Source: Onchocerca volvulus (Eukaryota > Nematoda > Chromadorea > Rhabditida > Onchocercidae). Taken from it: a stretch of 64,000 nucleotides of DNA. Both the position numbers and the translations under genes were made by a program. This document shows, piece by piece, positions 51,001 through 63,668 of this stretch (position 1 is its first letter; each line of letters starts with the position of its first letter). The stretch lies in NCBI GenBank assembly GCA_000499405.2, contig HG738137.1, forward strand, positions 12,274,121-12,338,120. Reading direction: 5' to 3'. The notes under the pieces are model-generated. The model was not told where the DNA came from. It worked only from the letters and a program-made list of their open reading frames with translations, and made no database searches.

Positions 51001-52701
51001 TTGAACTTGAAAAGTTTTTCGTTCTTTTATTGACTTTTTAGTTATTTATATTTTTACCACTCACTTATATTTTCATGCAAAATATTTCCTTTTTTCTCCA
51101 ATATCCTAAATTTATTGTATCTTAAAATTTAATATTTGTCAAAAATGCGAAAGTTAGATCGTTCCATTTTTTTTCTTGTTTTCAGAATTTCTTCCTCACT
51201 TTCAATAAAAGAGAGAACGAAGCAAATGCTTAATTAAAGAAATCAAAAGTCATTATTTTAACATCCTCTCTTTATGTCCTTTAGATAAAATAACAGAAGG
51301 AAAAAGGGGAAATATATTGAACCACTTTGACCAAGAAAAATTTACTAATTAAATTCGAAAATTAGCACAAAAGCAAGACCTAAAACAATTATTACAGGAC
51401 TCAGCGAAAGAAAGTATTTCCTTGGTCATTTCAACGCATTAATATATATACTTCGACTTTGATGCTAGTCTATTTTGATTATTTATTCATAAATTCAGGA
51501 CTATAAAATATTCCTCGATCTATAGAGATAAACCTGAAGAATTTTTTCGATGCTTAAATTGATGCTTGTTTAAAATTTTTACCACTAATACAATACACTA
51601 ATACATAGAAAAATTATCTGTACAAAACATCTTTCATGAGAAGAAATAACAATAAAAAAACAAATTAATAAACTAAAGTTACTAGATTTTGAGAAAGTCC
51701 TAATTTTTTGAAAAAAATCAGGAAAAAAAGAAAAATGACAGATTATACATTATCAGCAAAAAAAAGATACAAGGAGATGATATTCAATAATATTTACTAC
51801 AAATAAATATAACCTTTATAAAGAACACCGGAATAAAACAACTGAATTAAGCCTAGACTAGAAAATAAAAAAAAAGAAAAATTCAGAAGATTAAAATGTA
51901 AGTTATAAGGATCAGACATAACCGTTTCTCATAATAGCTACTTTTGTTAAAAATAGACATATTACATAATAAATTCATTATAACTAATTTATTAAGTATT
52001 TAGAAGTAAGTTAAATAAAATAAAACAAAATATAGAACAGTAATAGAACAGTATTCTTATTTTTAATTTCGTAATACATGTCAACAGGCATACCATCTCA
52101 TCATAACCGACATTCAATACAGTTATTCTTTTTATAAGCAAAATAGCAAATCTGGACAAAATTTAGACTCTTCATGATTGATTTCAATTAATTCAGGCAC
52201 ATTAATTAGATCGTCACAAGTAAGCATGCAAAATGAGATCTTCGAAGTGTTTTAAGTGTTTTAATTAACTTGAAGTACACAAAAAAATTTGAAATCTATC
52301 ATATAAACAACCAAATTTCAATATTAAGAATTAAAAAAGAGATGACAATAGAGATAAAAGAAAAAAAAATGAAAAATATTATGAGGATGAAGTGGAATAA
52401 CCTAGTAATGAGTGAAAAAAGTACAATGGATCATTTCTCATAGTGCCAACAGAAGGAAATTATAAAGTTTTGCAAATTTTCGTTATAAACACCTCTATCT
52501 TATTCTCAATTGAATGTAATTTCTTTAAATAATAGCATGAATAATTTCAAATTATTATATTTCAATCATAATTTCCTTCCAATGTCAATAATGATAAAAT
52601 TACTATTTCATCGAATCTACTAGTTTCATCACTAATCATTTAAAAATGTTAGAATATTATCCTTTTTGCCATCTTTTTTTCCCATTTTTTCTTCCAAGGA
52701 G
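48091..52701. other. Intergenic between convergent PAF-AH and ABHD2 genes
   Basis: About 4.6 kb with no supported gene. It includes a pair of similar 45-bp units near 48150-48250 (attccacttcttacttg, twice) and Helitron-derived modules at 49060-49640. The rest is plain AT-rich DNA. Confidence 0.55.
49060..49640 (+). mobile_element. Helitron-family 5'-module fragments (three units)
   Basis: Three times in 580 bases the family motif '(c/g)atttgaaattttgayataac...gcattccaatarrcgcg' appears, near 49095, 49315 and 49570. It is the same motif found at 32735, 39120, 42410 and, inverted, at 42830 and 43010. No TC or CTAG ends and no helicase sequence are present, so these are fragments. Confidence 0.6.
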
Positions 52702-55637
52702 TTATTCACTTTCATCATATGCTACAGCAACCGAATTAGCAAGTTCAATAATGAAACGATCCAACCAAGTGACGGAGTTTGGAGCAATACCATTACCTTC
52801 CAGGAAGCCAAGATGTCCACCATGTTTTGTGAGAACGAAGCCAAAATGTTCATTTGTTGCAGCCAATTCCCGGACTGGTTGCCAAAGAGAAGGCGGTACT
52901 ATCGGATCATCCAGCGCATTCATGAAGATCTGCAGCTTTCCGATTCGTATTACTACATTAATATGATCGACCATATTTTACAATTAAGTATTCTGCCTTT
53001 TTCATTGATAGTTCTGTGTTAAACATATCAAAAAAAGACTTACCAGCGAGATAATAATAAAAGGCCTTAAATTTCACACTATATTCTCATTTATCTACAA
53101 TACTAATGATGAAATGACAAATTAGAATTTTGTTTTTTTAAAACTTCTTTTCAAACAATTCAAATTTTTATGATAATAAATGATAGAAGACAAACAAAAG
53201 TAATTCATACTTATTTTCTCAAAGAGATAAAATGTGTAAAAAAAGATAAAGTTGGTCCACAATTTGAACAGCTAATTTTAATTTTAATTCCTTTAAGAAA
53301 CCAAACATTTACCATTGGTATTTTAATCTTAGGAATTACTGATAAGGAACTGATGTCACGATAAAATTCCTCAACATTTTCATAACCGAGTATACGGCGA
53401 GTGTATGAGTCATCCAATGCCATTATTGACGTTGCTGCCCACAAGTGCTGAAAATTTTAAAGTCAAAATGAATTTTCAAGATTCAAAGTCTGGAAAAAAG
53501 ATAGAAGAAAATATAGAAAAACACAATCATATTCAATAATGTATCAATATTAAAATGTTTCTATACAATTTCACGACAAAAGAAAAAATGTACCTGCTCA
53601 TCTACTAAACCTGTTTTCACGTGCGGTGCCACTGCCATATTGTAGTTTCTTCTTAGCAGTCGTTTCATATTTTCCGTTATCACATAATTATACGCACGAC
53701 GACCATTTTCCCAACTGTGATAAAGCGAAACTGATCTAAAATCAACTTTCAACAAAATCTTTTTCTTGTTTCAATGCTCAAAATATGCTCCACCATTATT
53801 TTTGAAAGAAAAATAATGAGAACTTGAAAAAATGTAATAGGAAGGGTTATATAAACAAAAAAAGAAAAGATAACAAGTAAGAAAATCTCAGACTTTATTC
53901 TTAAAGTGTATACAGCAAGTAGATATTGTAAATTTAATCATCACGAAAATATTCAGAATTTTCGAAATACTTGCAAAAACAAAATAAAATCTCATGTTAA
54001 AAAAAATGATTATTTGAATCGAAATTTCAAGTCTAAATTCACATTTTCAAAATACACGTCCAGAACTAATAGCTGAAATCAGCATAAACTATATCAAAAA
54101 ATATCAAATAAAATTAATAGCGAAGAACCAACGAATTTGCACAATATCCTTGCGCAACGGAAAGGCCAGCAATTATTCGATGCTGCAAACCATCAGATGA
54201 CAATTTAGCTATCATGCGTGTGGTTATGTTCCCACCCATACTGAAACCAATACAAAAAAAACGAGTGGACGGATATAAATCATGCAAATATGCCATCACC
54301 TCTTCCATTTCCTCCGTACCACCTTTAAAAAAATTATTCAGAGATATCTATTTCACAAATTGAGATTTGCTGCACTTTAAAGCAACTCAAAATTCAAAAA
54401 AAGTTATTGTCGCAGCAATCTGCCTTTATCCATAGCCTTAAAAAAAATGATAATCAAAGTTTTATGACTAACTGCAGTTAATCAAATAACCGGAATTCAT
54501 TAACTTTCTCGAACTTGATTATAAACAAAGTTTATGTTACTTTTTTATCCAAAATCAATTACTGAAAGACTAATAAATTTATCATGAAATTTACAACGAT
54601 TGTCTCTATCTTATCAGCAACTAGGATAATTATTTCAAACTAACCATAGGAAAATATACGATTTGATGTAAGCGGAACATGCTTTAAAGCACCGAGATGA
54701 TTTAATACAGCACAACGAAATCCATTTTCCTGAGCATAATGCACACAAGTGCGAATGTAATTTGATTCACTCGTATTCGCGATACCGGGACATAAAGCTA
54801 ATGTTAAGTCTTCTGCAAAATTCGATGCTTAAAATTACAAAAATTTGTGAAACTGTTCGAAATTCGCAAGAAAAGAAAATAGAAACAAACAATTATCTTG
54901 AATAGTTATGGCTAAAAATCTCCTTTACAAGATCATGATGTTCATTTCTTTCCATATAATAATTAAAAATAGAATGTCTTTACTTCTGGAAGGATGTGGC
55001 TTAACAGGTTCAAAAACATCGAATACGACTGATGCGCCATCACTTAGCTTTACAACATGCCGAAAGTCATAGGTTCGAATGAGTGATGCATGTCCGAACA
55101 ATCCATATGACGCCGTTTGCAGATGACCACTTCGACCCCAAAGTAATGGTGGTGAGTAACTGAAATTTGTCAATATGTAGAACATACGACACGGATCAAA
55201 TTCTAACCATATGAAAATCGATTTTTTCTCCTGAATCTAACTAATAAAGTTTCGGATCTTTGAATCTTAGTTGCTTCGATTCAACATAACCTCTATTTTA
55301 GTTAATTTATTAACAATTTCATTTCAAGTATCTTTTCGTTCGGGTTTATTGTTGTCGAAACTTAACAATTCGTAAAACTCAAAGAGAAATCAAGAAGCAA
55401 ACGGTAAACTGACATTTCATTTAGAATAGGACATCGATTTAACATGTCAGCAATCGATAAATGATTCTTGCCCAATGTTGTTTTCTGCATATATGTTACT
55501 TCGGGCTTTTCTGGATAACTCAATAAATTGAGGAAACGGATTAATGTAACGATCGAAACAAATGCTCCGAGCCAAACATAATTTGACCAAATATCCGATA
55601 ATGAAATATAATTTACAAGAGATTCTAAAAGCTCCAT
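52702..55637 (-). CDS. abhd2: ABHD2-type monoacylglycerol lipase
   Basis: Seven exons give 420 residues (human ABHD2: 425): 55637-55414, 55159-54984, 54812-54645, 54322-54143, 53745-53594, 53447-53313 and 52929-52702. A membrane segment lies at about 19-39 (WLGAFVSIVTLIRFLNLL). Family blocks follow: YSPPLLWGRSGHLQTASYG, LALCPGIANTSESNYIRT and CAVLNHLGAL. The triad is Ser217 in GFSMGGN, Asp352/353 in NALDDP and His384 in KHGGHLGFLEG. The C-terminus VTWLDRFIIELANSVA also matches. ABHD2 is a membrane serine hydrolase that cleaves monoacylglycerols including 2-AG and acts as a progesterone-dependent lipase in human sperm; the role in nematodes is unknown. Exon 5's acceptor (AAAG before TTGATT) was chosen because it aligns without gaps to the human sequence between QGY and RRxYN. 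A 16-bp palindrome lies just upstream. Confidence 0.95.
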
Positions 55638-55669
55638 TATGTCATCTGCTGCTATTTACATTCACCACT

Positions 55670-55685
55670 ACCTTCCTAGGAAGGT
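55670..55685. promoter_or_regulatory. 16-bp perfect palindrome upstream of ABHD2
   Basis: accttcctaggaaggt is its own reverse complement and starts 33 bases before the ABHD2 ATG (on the minus strand). It could be a dimeric factor site or lie in the 5' UTR. No specific factor is recognised. Confidence 0.45.
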
Positions 55686-56399
55686 CGACCACGTTCTGAA
55701 AAGTATTTCAGCAAGATAAAACAATGATTTTCTCGAATCAATTTAGATTAAAAATATCCGTCAACATTTTTACGAAAAATTATATAACAAAATATATATA
55801 AAACACGCAAAATTGAAAATCTGTAAATAATAAAACTGAAAAGATTGAAATTTGAAAAATTAAAAGAAATTGGAAAGTTTTTCCAAATTCAGAAAAAATT
55901 TTGAAAGAAATACAAAATCTACAGAATATAGTGACATATCGAGTCAACATTGGATGGCGGAAAAACGCGAAGGAAAATTATGCTATAAGAAAAAGAATTT
56001 TCAATCAACTTAAAATAAGAAAAGGTAAGAAAAGAAGACATTTTTGTAAAAAAAGATTTCAGAAAACAATTTTTTCTTTTTAAAGCAATTCAAAAGAAAA
56101 TGATGAATTTGGTACAGTATGAAAATTTGATTGAACAAAATACTTGAGAAGAAATGAAAAAAGTTAAGGATGCTATTCGATTCCCGCCTATCCATAAACA
56201 CAGTGTGCATCAACCAAAGCCCATAAACACACAGTTCAAAGTTCAAAGTTCTTTTTTCCCTGACCTTCCGCGACTCCTATTACGAAATTCTAACTTTCAT
56301 ACAACCAACATCAGCTTAGTAACCACCGCCAATTCCATAAATCATTGGATGAAACAATTTATAAACCTGGCAAACTTTCGGCTTCGCTTTTATCTCATT

Positions 56400-56511
56400 T
56401 TATATTCTTATGACATGACCTGACGATTTACGGGCAATAGCAGCCAAGCTAGGCAGGTAGTGAAAATCATAATCCCAAAGATTCCAGTAATTAGGCAAAT
56501 AAGAATGATTC
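56400..56511 (-). CDS. Unidentified aromatic-rich short ORF or exon
   Basis: From the ATG near 56511 the minus strand encodes MNHSYLPNYWNLWDYDFHYL followed by PSLAAIARKSSGHVIRI and a stop. The codon choice and the ordered aromatic/Pro pattern look more protein-like than other short frames here. A possible donor after SSGH and an acceptor (TTTGCCAG) about 45 bases on would extend it to a Gly-rich end (FHPMIYGIGGGY). I do not recognise the family, and no upstream exon was found, so a chance ORF cannot be excluded. Confidence 0.25.
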
Positions 56512-56599
56512 ATTCGTATCAATTTTATTTTTTCGTCGCAGTATTTGGTTGTTGTGAAAAGAAATTGAATATTCCAAGTTACCGAGATTAAAGACAACC

Positions 56600-58770
56600 T
56601 AAATTACCCAGATTTAAGATAATTCAAATTATTTAAAGAAAATAACATTTCTAAAATAATCAAAAGTTTTCTTGAACTAATTTCTAAATTAAAGTGTTGA
56701 TTAGGTTTTAATTTAATTATTCCAATTATTCTATTTTATTTTTTATACAAATTATTCGTGTTGCTATAAATTAATAATAATTTAAATTATTTAAATCTGA
56801 GGGCAATGTAAGCTATTAAAAACTAGAGGATAATTCATATTAGTATGGTGTGAAATAATTTAGAATATTCGCAGTATTCCGTTTTTCCTTCTTTTAATAA
56901 CTAGTAGGTATAAAATTTTTACGAATTCAAGAAATTAATTTTTTTTTTTTTTTTTTGCAAGAAATATTGATCGTCCAAAAAATTATTAACAAAAAAATAT
57001 TTAAGAAATTAAATTTGAACAAATAATATTTTATCATATTGTTCTTAATAGCATATATATAATTGAGAGTTTATAATATTTCAAAGAATTTTAAAAAACT
57101 TGCATTAAATTAATTTTATGTTAATTACGAGATTAAGTCTTTTTTATTAGTTGTATTAAATTAAATATCTTTTTCGTAACTTGTACTAAATTTTTATAAG
57201 ACATTCATAAGAAATTTAAATTTTGATGAATTTTCTTACATTATTTTATTATTTTATTTCGCAAGTTTAGTAAATTGTATCAGAAAAAATCGTATCAATG
57301 AAAGGACGAAGAAAGAATGATAGAATTATATGTAATTGTTTTTTTTTAAATTTTATTTTAATTTAAATTTTTGGAATTAATTGTTGATTATTTTGATTTT
57401 AAATATTTATTGTACGGAATTTTTCGAACAATCCCACAATTTGTTGAATATAATCGTATGGCATGAATATCTTTCAACGATTTCAAGCATTCCAATTTCA
57501 AAGATTTCATTCAAGAATAAAAAAGATGATAGCGAAAGTTTTCTATGCATTAATAATAAAGATGTCACTCCAAATGTCACCAAATATTGGTTTGCTATTA
57601 CAACAACGGGGTCATCTGCAAAAGGTTACCAATTTCGTGCCAACAATACCTTTCCATTGTCGTACCCTTTCGTGTCATCAAATCCTTGTCCTGATATCAT
57701 TTTGATCAGTTCATTCTTTCATCCCTCTTCTTCATATCATTTCTTGATCAATAATCAATTAATGAAACTTTGAGTCAAAATGAATTTGATCCATAATTGA
57801 TCATTGATCATTGATCATCAATCATCAATCATAATTAAATTAACATACACACAAGTAAAACATGCATGCAATACATTACTAAATTAGGATTGAAAATATT
57901 TAATTATTTGAAAAAATTCAAATAATTTATTCGAATTTATTTTTTATTTATTAATGAATTAAATTTGATTAATTTATAAATTATTTAATTAACTGTTGTT
58001 ATATATACATATATAGCAAACTTTTAAGTCATGTTATTATCCAATGTTTTAATTAATTGATTTTTAAAATGAAAAAAGTTCGAAAATAAGAAAAGAAATG
58101 TAAAATTTTTATTAATCATCACAAAATATGAATAATAATCTCTCACAATTGCTTATTATAATGATTTGTTGTTCTTTTTTTCGCAAAATTTTTTGAAATA
58201 AATATCAAAATTATCACATTTGAATTTTTTTTTTTTTTTTTTAGTTGAAAATTTCATTTAACAAATTATCCAACAATGATTATTAGAATATTTGAAAAGG
58301 AAAATATTATTTTAATAATGTCATGATTTATTTAAATCATAAATTTTTGAAAAATTTATGCGATGCTATTAAAAAAGCAAAATGGCAATTAATTTATTCA
58401 AGAAGAAATTGTTAATCTAGAAATTAAATTCAGAAAAAGTTTGCTATGTTGTAATAAATTTAAATGAAATAATTGAAATTTAATTTTATGGAGGATGTTA
58501 AAATTGATAATTATAATGATAACATGGCGAATTTTTCATGTACCAGGAAAGATAAAAGTTTTAAATCGATAATTTGAACAGTATTGTTAATGATATTTTA
58601 TTATGATAAAGCATTCTTATCTTCAAATAAGTCCGTATAATAATGCTATATTTTAAATCTATTACTGAAATTAGTGAGTAATTAATTTGAAAACAGTTAA
58701 TAATTATTTTATTTATACCAAAAAAATGTTAATATATAATATTAATATAAATAATAAAAAAAATACAAGT
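56600..58770. other. Intergenic AT-rich DNA
   Basis: No confident gene. A stop-poor, slightly G+C-richer patch lies at 57430-57780 (open in two plus-strand frames, with 130 codons in one). A TGATCA/ATCAATCA-rich tract lies at 57788-57832. The rest is AT-rich with poly(T) runs. Confidence 0.5.
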
Positions 58771-58774
58771 ATAT

Positions 58775-58814
58775 AATATTAATATAAATAATAAATATTA
58801 TTTATATTAATATT
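58775..58814. repeat. AT-only inverted repeat, 18-bp arms
   Basis: aatattaatataaataat, a 4-base loop (aaat), then its exact reverse complement. A direct copy of part of the left arm lies about 40 bases upstream (58737-58756). All A/T, so it may be slippage- or cruciform-prone rather than functional. Confidence 0.7.
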
Positions 58815-58834
58815 TTTAACATCATTAAATTTAA

Positions 58835-59740
58835 GTAAATTTTGAGTAATTTATGCAATAGAAACAATTCATGATAAAAACCAAGACATTTAATTTTATA
58901 TTTAAATGAATTTTTTTTCTTTTCTTTTTTTTTTATAAGGCATATTTCAAATAATTTAAATAACTTAGTGATAAAATTTCTGATTAAATTTCCTAAGAAT
59001 AACAGCTATTTTGGTCAATAATTTTTGCTAATTATCTGTTCAAGCTGATTTTAGTCTCTTCACTTTTTTGTCTTTTTTTTTTTTTTTTAATATCAAGAAG
59101 TAAAAAAAAAAGTGAGAGGAAATTAAAATTTGAAATTTGTTCCCTTTCAACTGATCGAAATAACTTGAAAGAATCCATGGTGACACCAAGGACACGTGAA
59201 TGATGACAAACATCAAGCAGGCAATTCGCCAAAAATTTAACTAGCAAGGACAAATTTCATGGTCATTTCGGCATTTTTTTTTTTCGCTTTTTCCGGTCTT
59301 TTCGGATAAAAATGATGAAATTTTTTGCCCGTCTTGATGTATTTTCGTTATTTCCGAAAATGTTCCAAAATTTCTTTTGATAATTTTCAATTGTTACACA
59401 AATCGTAATGTTAGCGTCGCAAAAATAGTGTCGCAGAAATTTACAGAAATTAATGTTGCAAAAATTTGTCAAATAATTTTACGCGGCAAGTTTAATTTAA
59501 TCAAAAAATTGCAAAAATATTTTAAGAAAATTTGAGTAATAATATTTATGATAAAAATCAAAACATATAATTTTCTGTTCAAAAAATGTTTTTTTCTTTC
59601 TGCTTTTTTTCGACAAAAAAAAAAAGGAAAAAAATACTATGAAGTAATTTAAATGATTTTGTAAAATAATTTATGATTAAATCTTTCCAAAACAGTGGCT
59701 ATTTTGGTCAATAATTTTTTGCTAATTATCTTTTTAATTA
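58835..59740 (+). repeat. Direct repeat pair, offset ~690 bp
   Basis: Copies lie at about 58835-59040 and 59523-59740. Shared order: 'ttgagtaat', 'atgataaaaa(c/t)caa(g/a)ac', a pyrimidine-rich run, 'taatttaaat', then tgattaaat and 'gctattttggtcaataattt' and 'ttgctaattatct'. The last 30 bases are nearly identical, the rest diverged. Confidence 0.75.
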
Positions 59741-60314
59741 ATAACCGAATTATGCACAGTTTTTGAAGCATAATTAAATTTTATTTGCAAATGATGAACG
59801 ATAAAATAAACAAAAGGATCAAAAATAAAGTAAGTGATCATTGATCATTGCATCAAATTATCATACAGATTATTTCAAAAAATACAAATGTTATATTTTT
59901 GGAGAAAAAATTATTAATTAGACGAAAAAATCAAAAGAGCATAAAGAAGAAGAAATTTTGACTAATTCTGAAGGAAAGAGAAAATTGATTTGACTAGTTG
60001 TTTGATGATAAATTGTCAAATTCTAGTAAATTATATTGATACTATTTTCATATTTTAGGATTAATTCGTTTCATTCAACGATTTTTCATTTTTTAATCGT
60101 AAATTTATTGCACTTTTTATGTAGACGATGTAACGATGATTATATTAATTGTTAGGAAGAAAGATGGATGAATAATGAATGATGTAATTTTGAGTAAACT
60201 AAGAAGTTTTATTTTGAAAATTACATGATAAAATATTAAATGCACTTTTAATTTTCATTATTTCAAGCAAAAAATATGAAAATTTGTTATGCAATATTCC
60301 AAACATTTTTAATT

Positions 60315-60765
60315 CGTCTAGAAACTATCGAAGCAATTACTTGAAGGAAAAATAATACACATTTCGTAGATTCAGAATCCATTGTAAAATTACATGAACG
60401 ATTGTGTCATGCTAATGATCAATCTTGAAATTATAGGAAGAATTGCGTGAAAAATTGTCAAGTATTTTAAAGATTCAGAATCCGTTTAGAAATTGCGGTA
60501 AAGATTGTTATACATTTTCTAGATTTATGATCCGTTTAGAAAAGCATTGCCATTGAACTTCGTATAAAAACCAATCCAGAAATTTCTGGAGCAACTGCAT
60601 GAACGACTATCATGCATTTCATTGGATTCAGAATCTCATTTGGAAATCATTTGAAACAGAAGGATGATGGCAAGTGAATGTTGTCATCTGAATATAAACA
60701 AGAATTTCCGTTCAGAAATTCTGGGAATGATAATTCTTATCAAAATATTATCATGTATTTTTTAA
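60315..60765 (+). repeat. Decayed minisatellite, ~51-bp unit
   Basis: A motif 'agattcagaatccgtttagaa' then 'attgc.g.aa.gattgt.at.cattt' recurs with a period near 51 bases. The anchor is clear at about 60369, 60471, 60523 and 60626, with weaker units between (for example near 60424 and 60576). About eight imperfect units. No open reading frame runs through it. Confidence 0.7.
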
Positions 60766-60769
60766 ATAT

Positions 60770-63635
60770 ATGTAACAACAATTGGTCGAATTTTTTATAA
60801 ACACTATTATGTATTATCGTAATTTTGAACGATAAGAAAATTTATTTTGAGAAATATAAAAATTTTGTTGTAAAATTTGCTATTCGAATTTCAAATAAAA
60901 GATACGAAATTTAGATAAAGGCTAAAAAAAAAAAAAAATATCATGAAATTCTCAATTTCTTCTATTAAATTTATCAATGTAAAATCTTAGGAAAAAATGT
61001 TGATAGATTTTTTTTCATCCTTTTTTTCTTTTTTTTCTTTTTTATCTTCTACTACAATTAAATCTAATTGTTACTACAAATAATCGCTGATGTCATCTTT
61101 GAAAAAAAAAAAAAAAAAAAAAATTCGAATATAATTTTTCATGCTTCTCTTTTTATTTCCATTAGATATCTTTGCAGATATACAATTTTTTTTTTTACAC
61201 AATTATTTTTAATGATAAAATTTTTGCAGCATTTCATTTGCAAACTATTTTCCATTCTTTTTTTTTTTTGATTTTTTTATTTTCGAGGTCAGACTATATC
61301 TTTTAAATCATTTTTCGCTTTTTTTTTTTTGCAAGAAATTAAATTAAAATTAGTTATTTGCTTTTTCTTTTAATTTGAAGAAATAAATTTTAAGTTTTTA
61401 ATTGTGAAATAGTTTGTTTTATCAAATTTATTATAAATATTAAAAAGAACAGAATAAATTAATAAATTGAAAAACAAAAGTATACAAAATGTTTTGCGTC
61501 AAAAATTACCAATTTATTTTTCCAAAGAATATTTTTATATTCAAATAAATTTACGACAAATTGTATTAATATAAAAAATTTTGTGTAAAATAATTTTAAA
61601 ACATTTTCAATGAACGAAAAATATTTGGACAGAAATGGACAATTCGAACATTTCATTCAATCATCATTTGTCATTTGATGTTTGCGCAAACGCATGTCAA
61701 ATACGATTCATTATTAACCTCATAAAGGTGAAAGTTCATGATATTAGTTATTTAAATATTTAGCTAATTAATGACAGTAATTTTATAAATATTTAGTCAA
61801 TTAATTAATTAATCTTTTCGCTTATCTATTAATATGGATAACTTATAAAAATTGTAAAAGTTAAAGTCTGGAAATAAGTAAGTTATACTTATTACTAGGT
61901 AGGCTTATTTTAATAATTTTGAATTATTATTTATGCTTAAAGTATGTAAGAATCATACTTTTTGTAGTTTAAGCTAAAATATTTTACAAAAATAAATTAC
62001 TGCAAAAGAAGTTATTCGTATCATCGGATTTGCTGGAAGAATAATTTTAACTAAAAATTTAAATACTCAATTTTATGAACTTTCACCTTCAATAGGTTAA
62101 TATTGAATTGTACATGATATGTGATTTTTCAAATTTTCCAAATTTTCACATAATCTATTTCATTATTTCATTATTTCAATGAAAAGAATTCAGATCTTAT
62201 ATTTCATGATAAAATAAGTTTTAATAAAATGGGCACAAAAAATTAAAAAAAAGACTTCGAACTTTAAAAAGCAAATTTCAGTGGAAATTTAAAAAAAAAA
62301 AAATATTTAACATACTACGCAGAAATTACTGTACGTTCCGGTCACACAAGCAAAACGTAGAATAGGCGTTTTTTTTTTGTGGAAAAATTGCAAATGCGAT
62401 GAAATATTTTAAAGGTCATATAAGGACAGCTAAAAAAAAAAAAAAGGTGACAAATGTCACTAATTGATAAAAAAGATGTCACATTTATGTCTCATTGATA
62501 TCAAAAATGGACTAAGAGAAAAAAAAAGGTATCATTATTGAAATTTTTTTAATCGAAACGGATGACAAATACGAAATTCAACTATTTATAAATCATTGAA
62601 ATTGATTAAACATAAACGAAATGAAATAAACCGATTAGTAATTTCATTTTATCACTAATATGTTTGATTTATCAATTTTTAAATTATATCATATTTTTCT
62701 GATATGAAATTTTCTTTGGTAAATATTCTAACGAATAATAATAATTAATATCTGTTTATCAAATTACAAATACTAATTTATTACTAATTTCTAATACTTT
62801 TCCAGAATATTTGATAATGGCATTTATAATTGTAGTTAATATTCACTACTTCAAATCACGAAATATTTTGATTTCTGATTTTTAACACTTTTCGGGAAAA
62901 GAATTCAATATCATTTCTATCATTCCTGAGTGAATAATAATAGTAAATTAAAAATTAAAACGAAAAAAAGAAGCAAATATTAAATTACGGATAGATATTG
63001 TAAATATTACAGCTAACAGTAATAATAAATTAACAATAATGATAATTTTTGCATTAATCAATGATTTTCGATAAATTTTGAAAAACGACGAATAAATTTT
63101 CAAATTAGAGCTAAGTTTCTGAGTTTTTTCCAAAAAAAAAAAAAAAAAAAAAAAAGAAACTTCTATTTTAATTACGACAATTCGAAAAAATTAATCTTAA
63201 TAGTAATAGTAGTACTAAGAAATCAAAAAAACTACCGAAATCGGTATATTCGTATCGAAAGGTTACCTATCGGATTGAAAAATCCGAAATAATATCACAA
63301 ATAATCACTTATCAGAACCTGATAAACAACTGATTTGACCTTTAATTTAGTTTAATGTATTTTTGAATGAAAAATATTTTGCACTTTTCATTAACATTTC
63401 TCATTTGCATTTTTAAATTCCAGGTCACAAATCTTTAAAATCAGGAGATTAGGTCAATTTTGTTTTTGGACAAAATTGATACAATTAAGTGATAAAATGT
63501 TCAGATTGTTTGATATATATGTATATGAATAAACAAATAAATAAATTAATGCAAAAAGAAATCAAAACCAAAATAAACAAATATATAAACTACTAGAAAT
63601 CTGAAACATTATCTAACTAGTTTGCTCTCTCTCTC

Positions 63636-63668
<33 letters not shown>

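Noticed and set aside
52646..53022. Two plus-strand frames of 106 and 118 codons
   Set aside because: They are shadows of the last ABHD2 exon, which is clearly coding on the minus strand.
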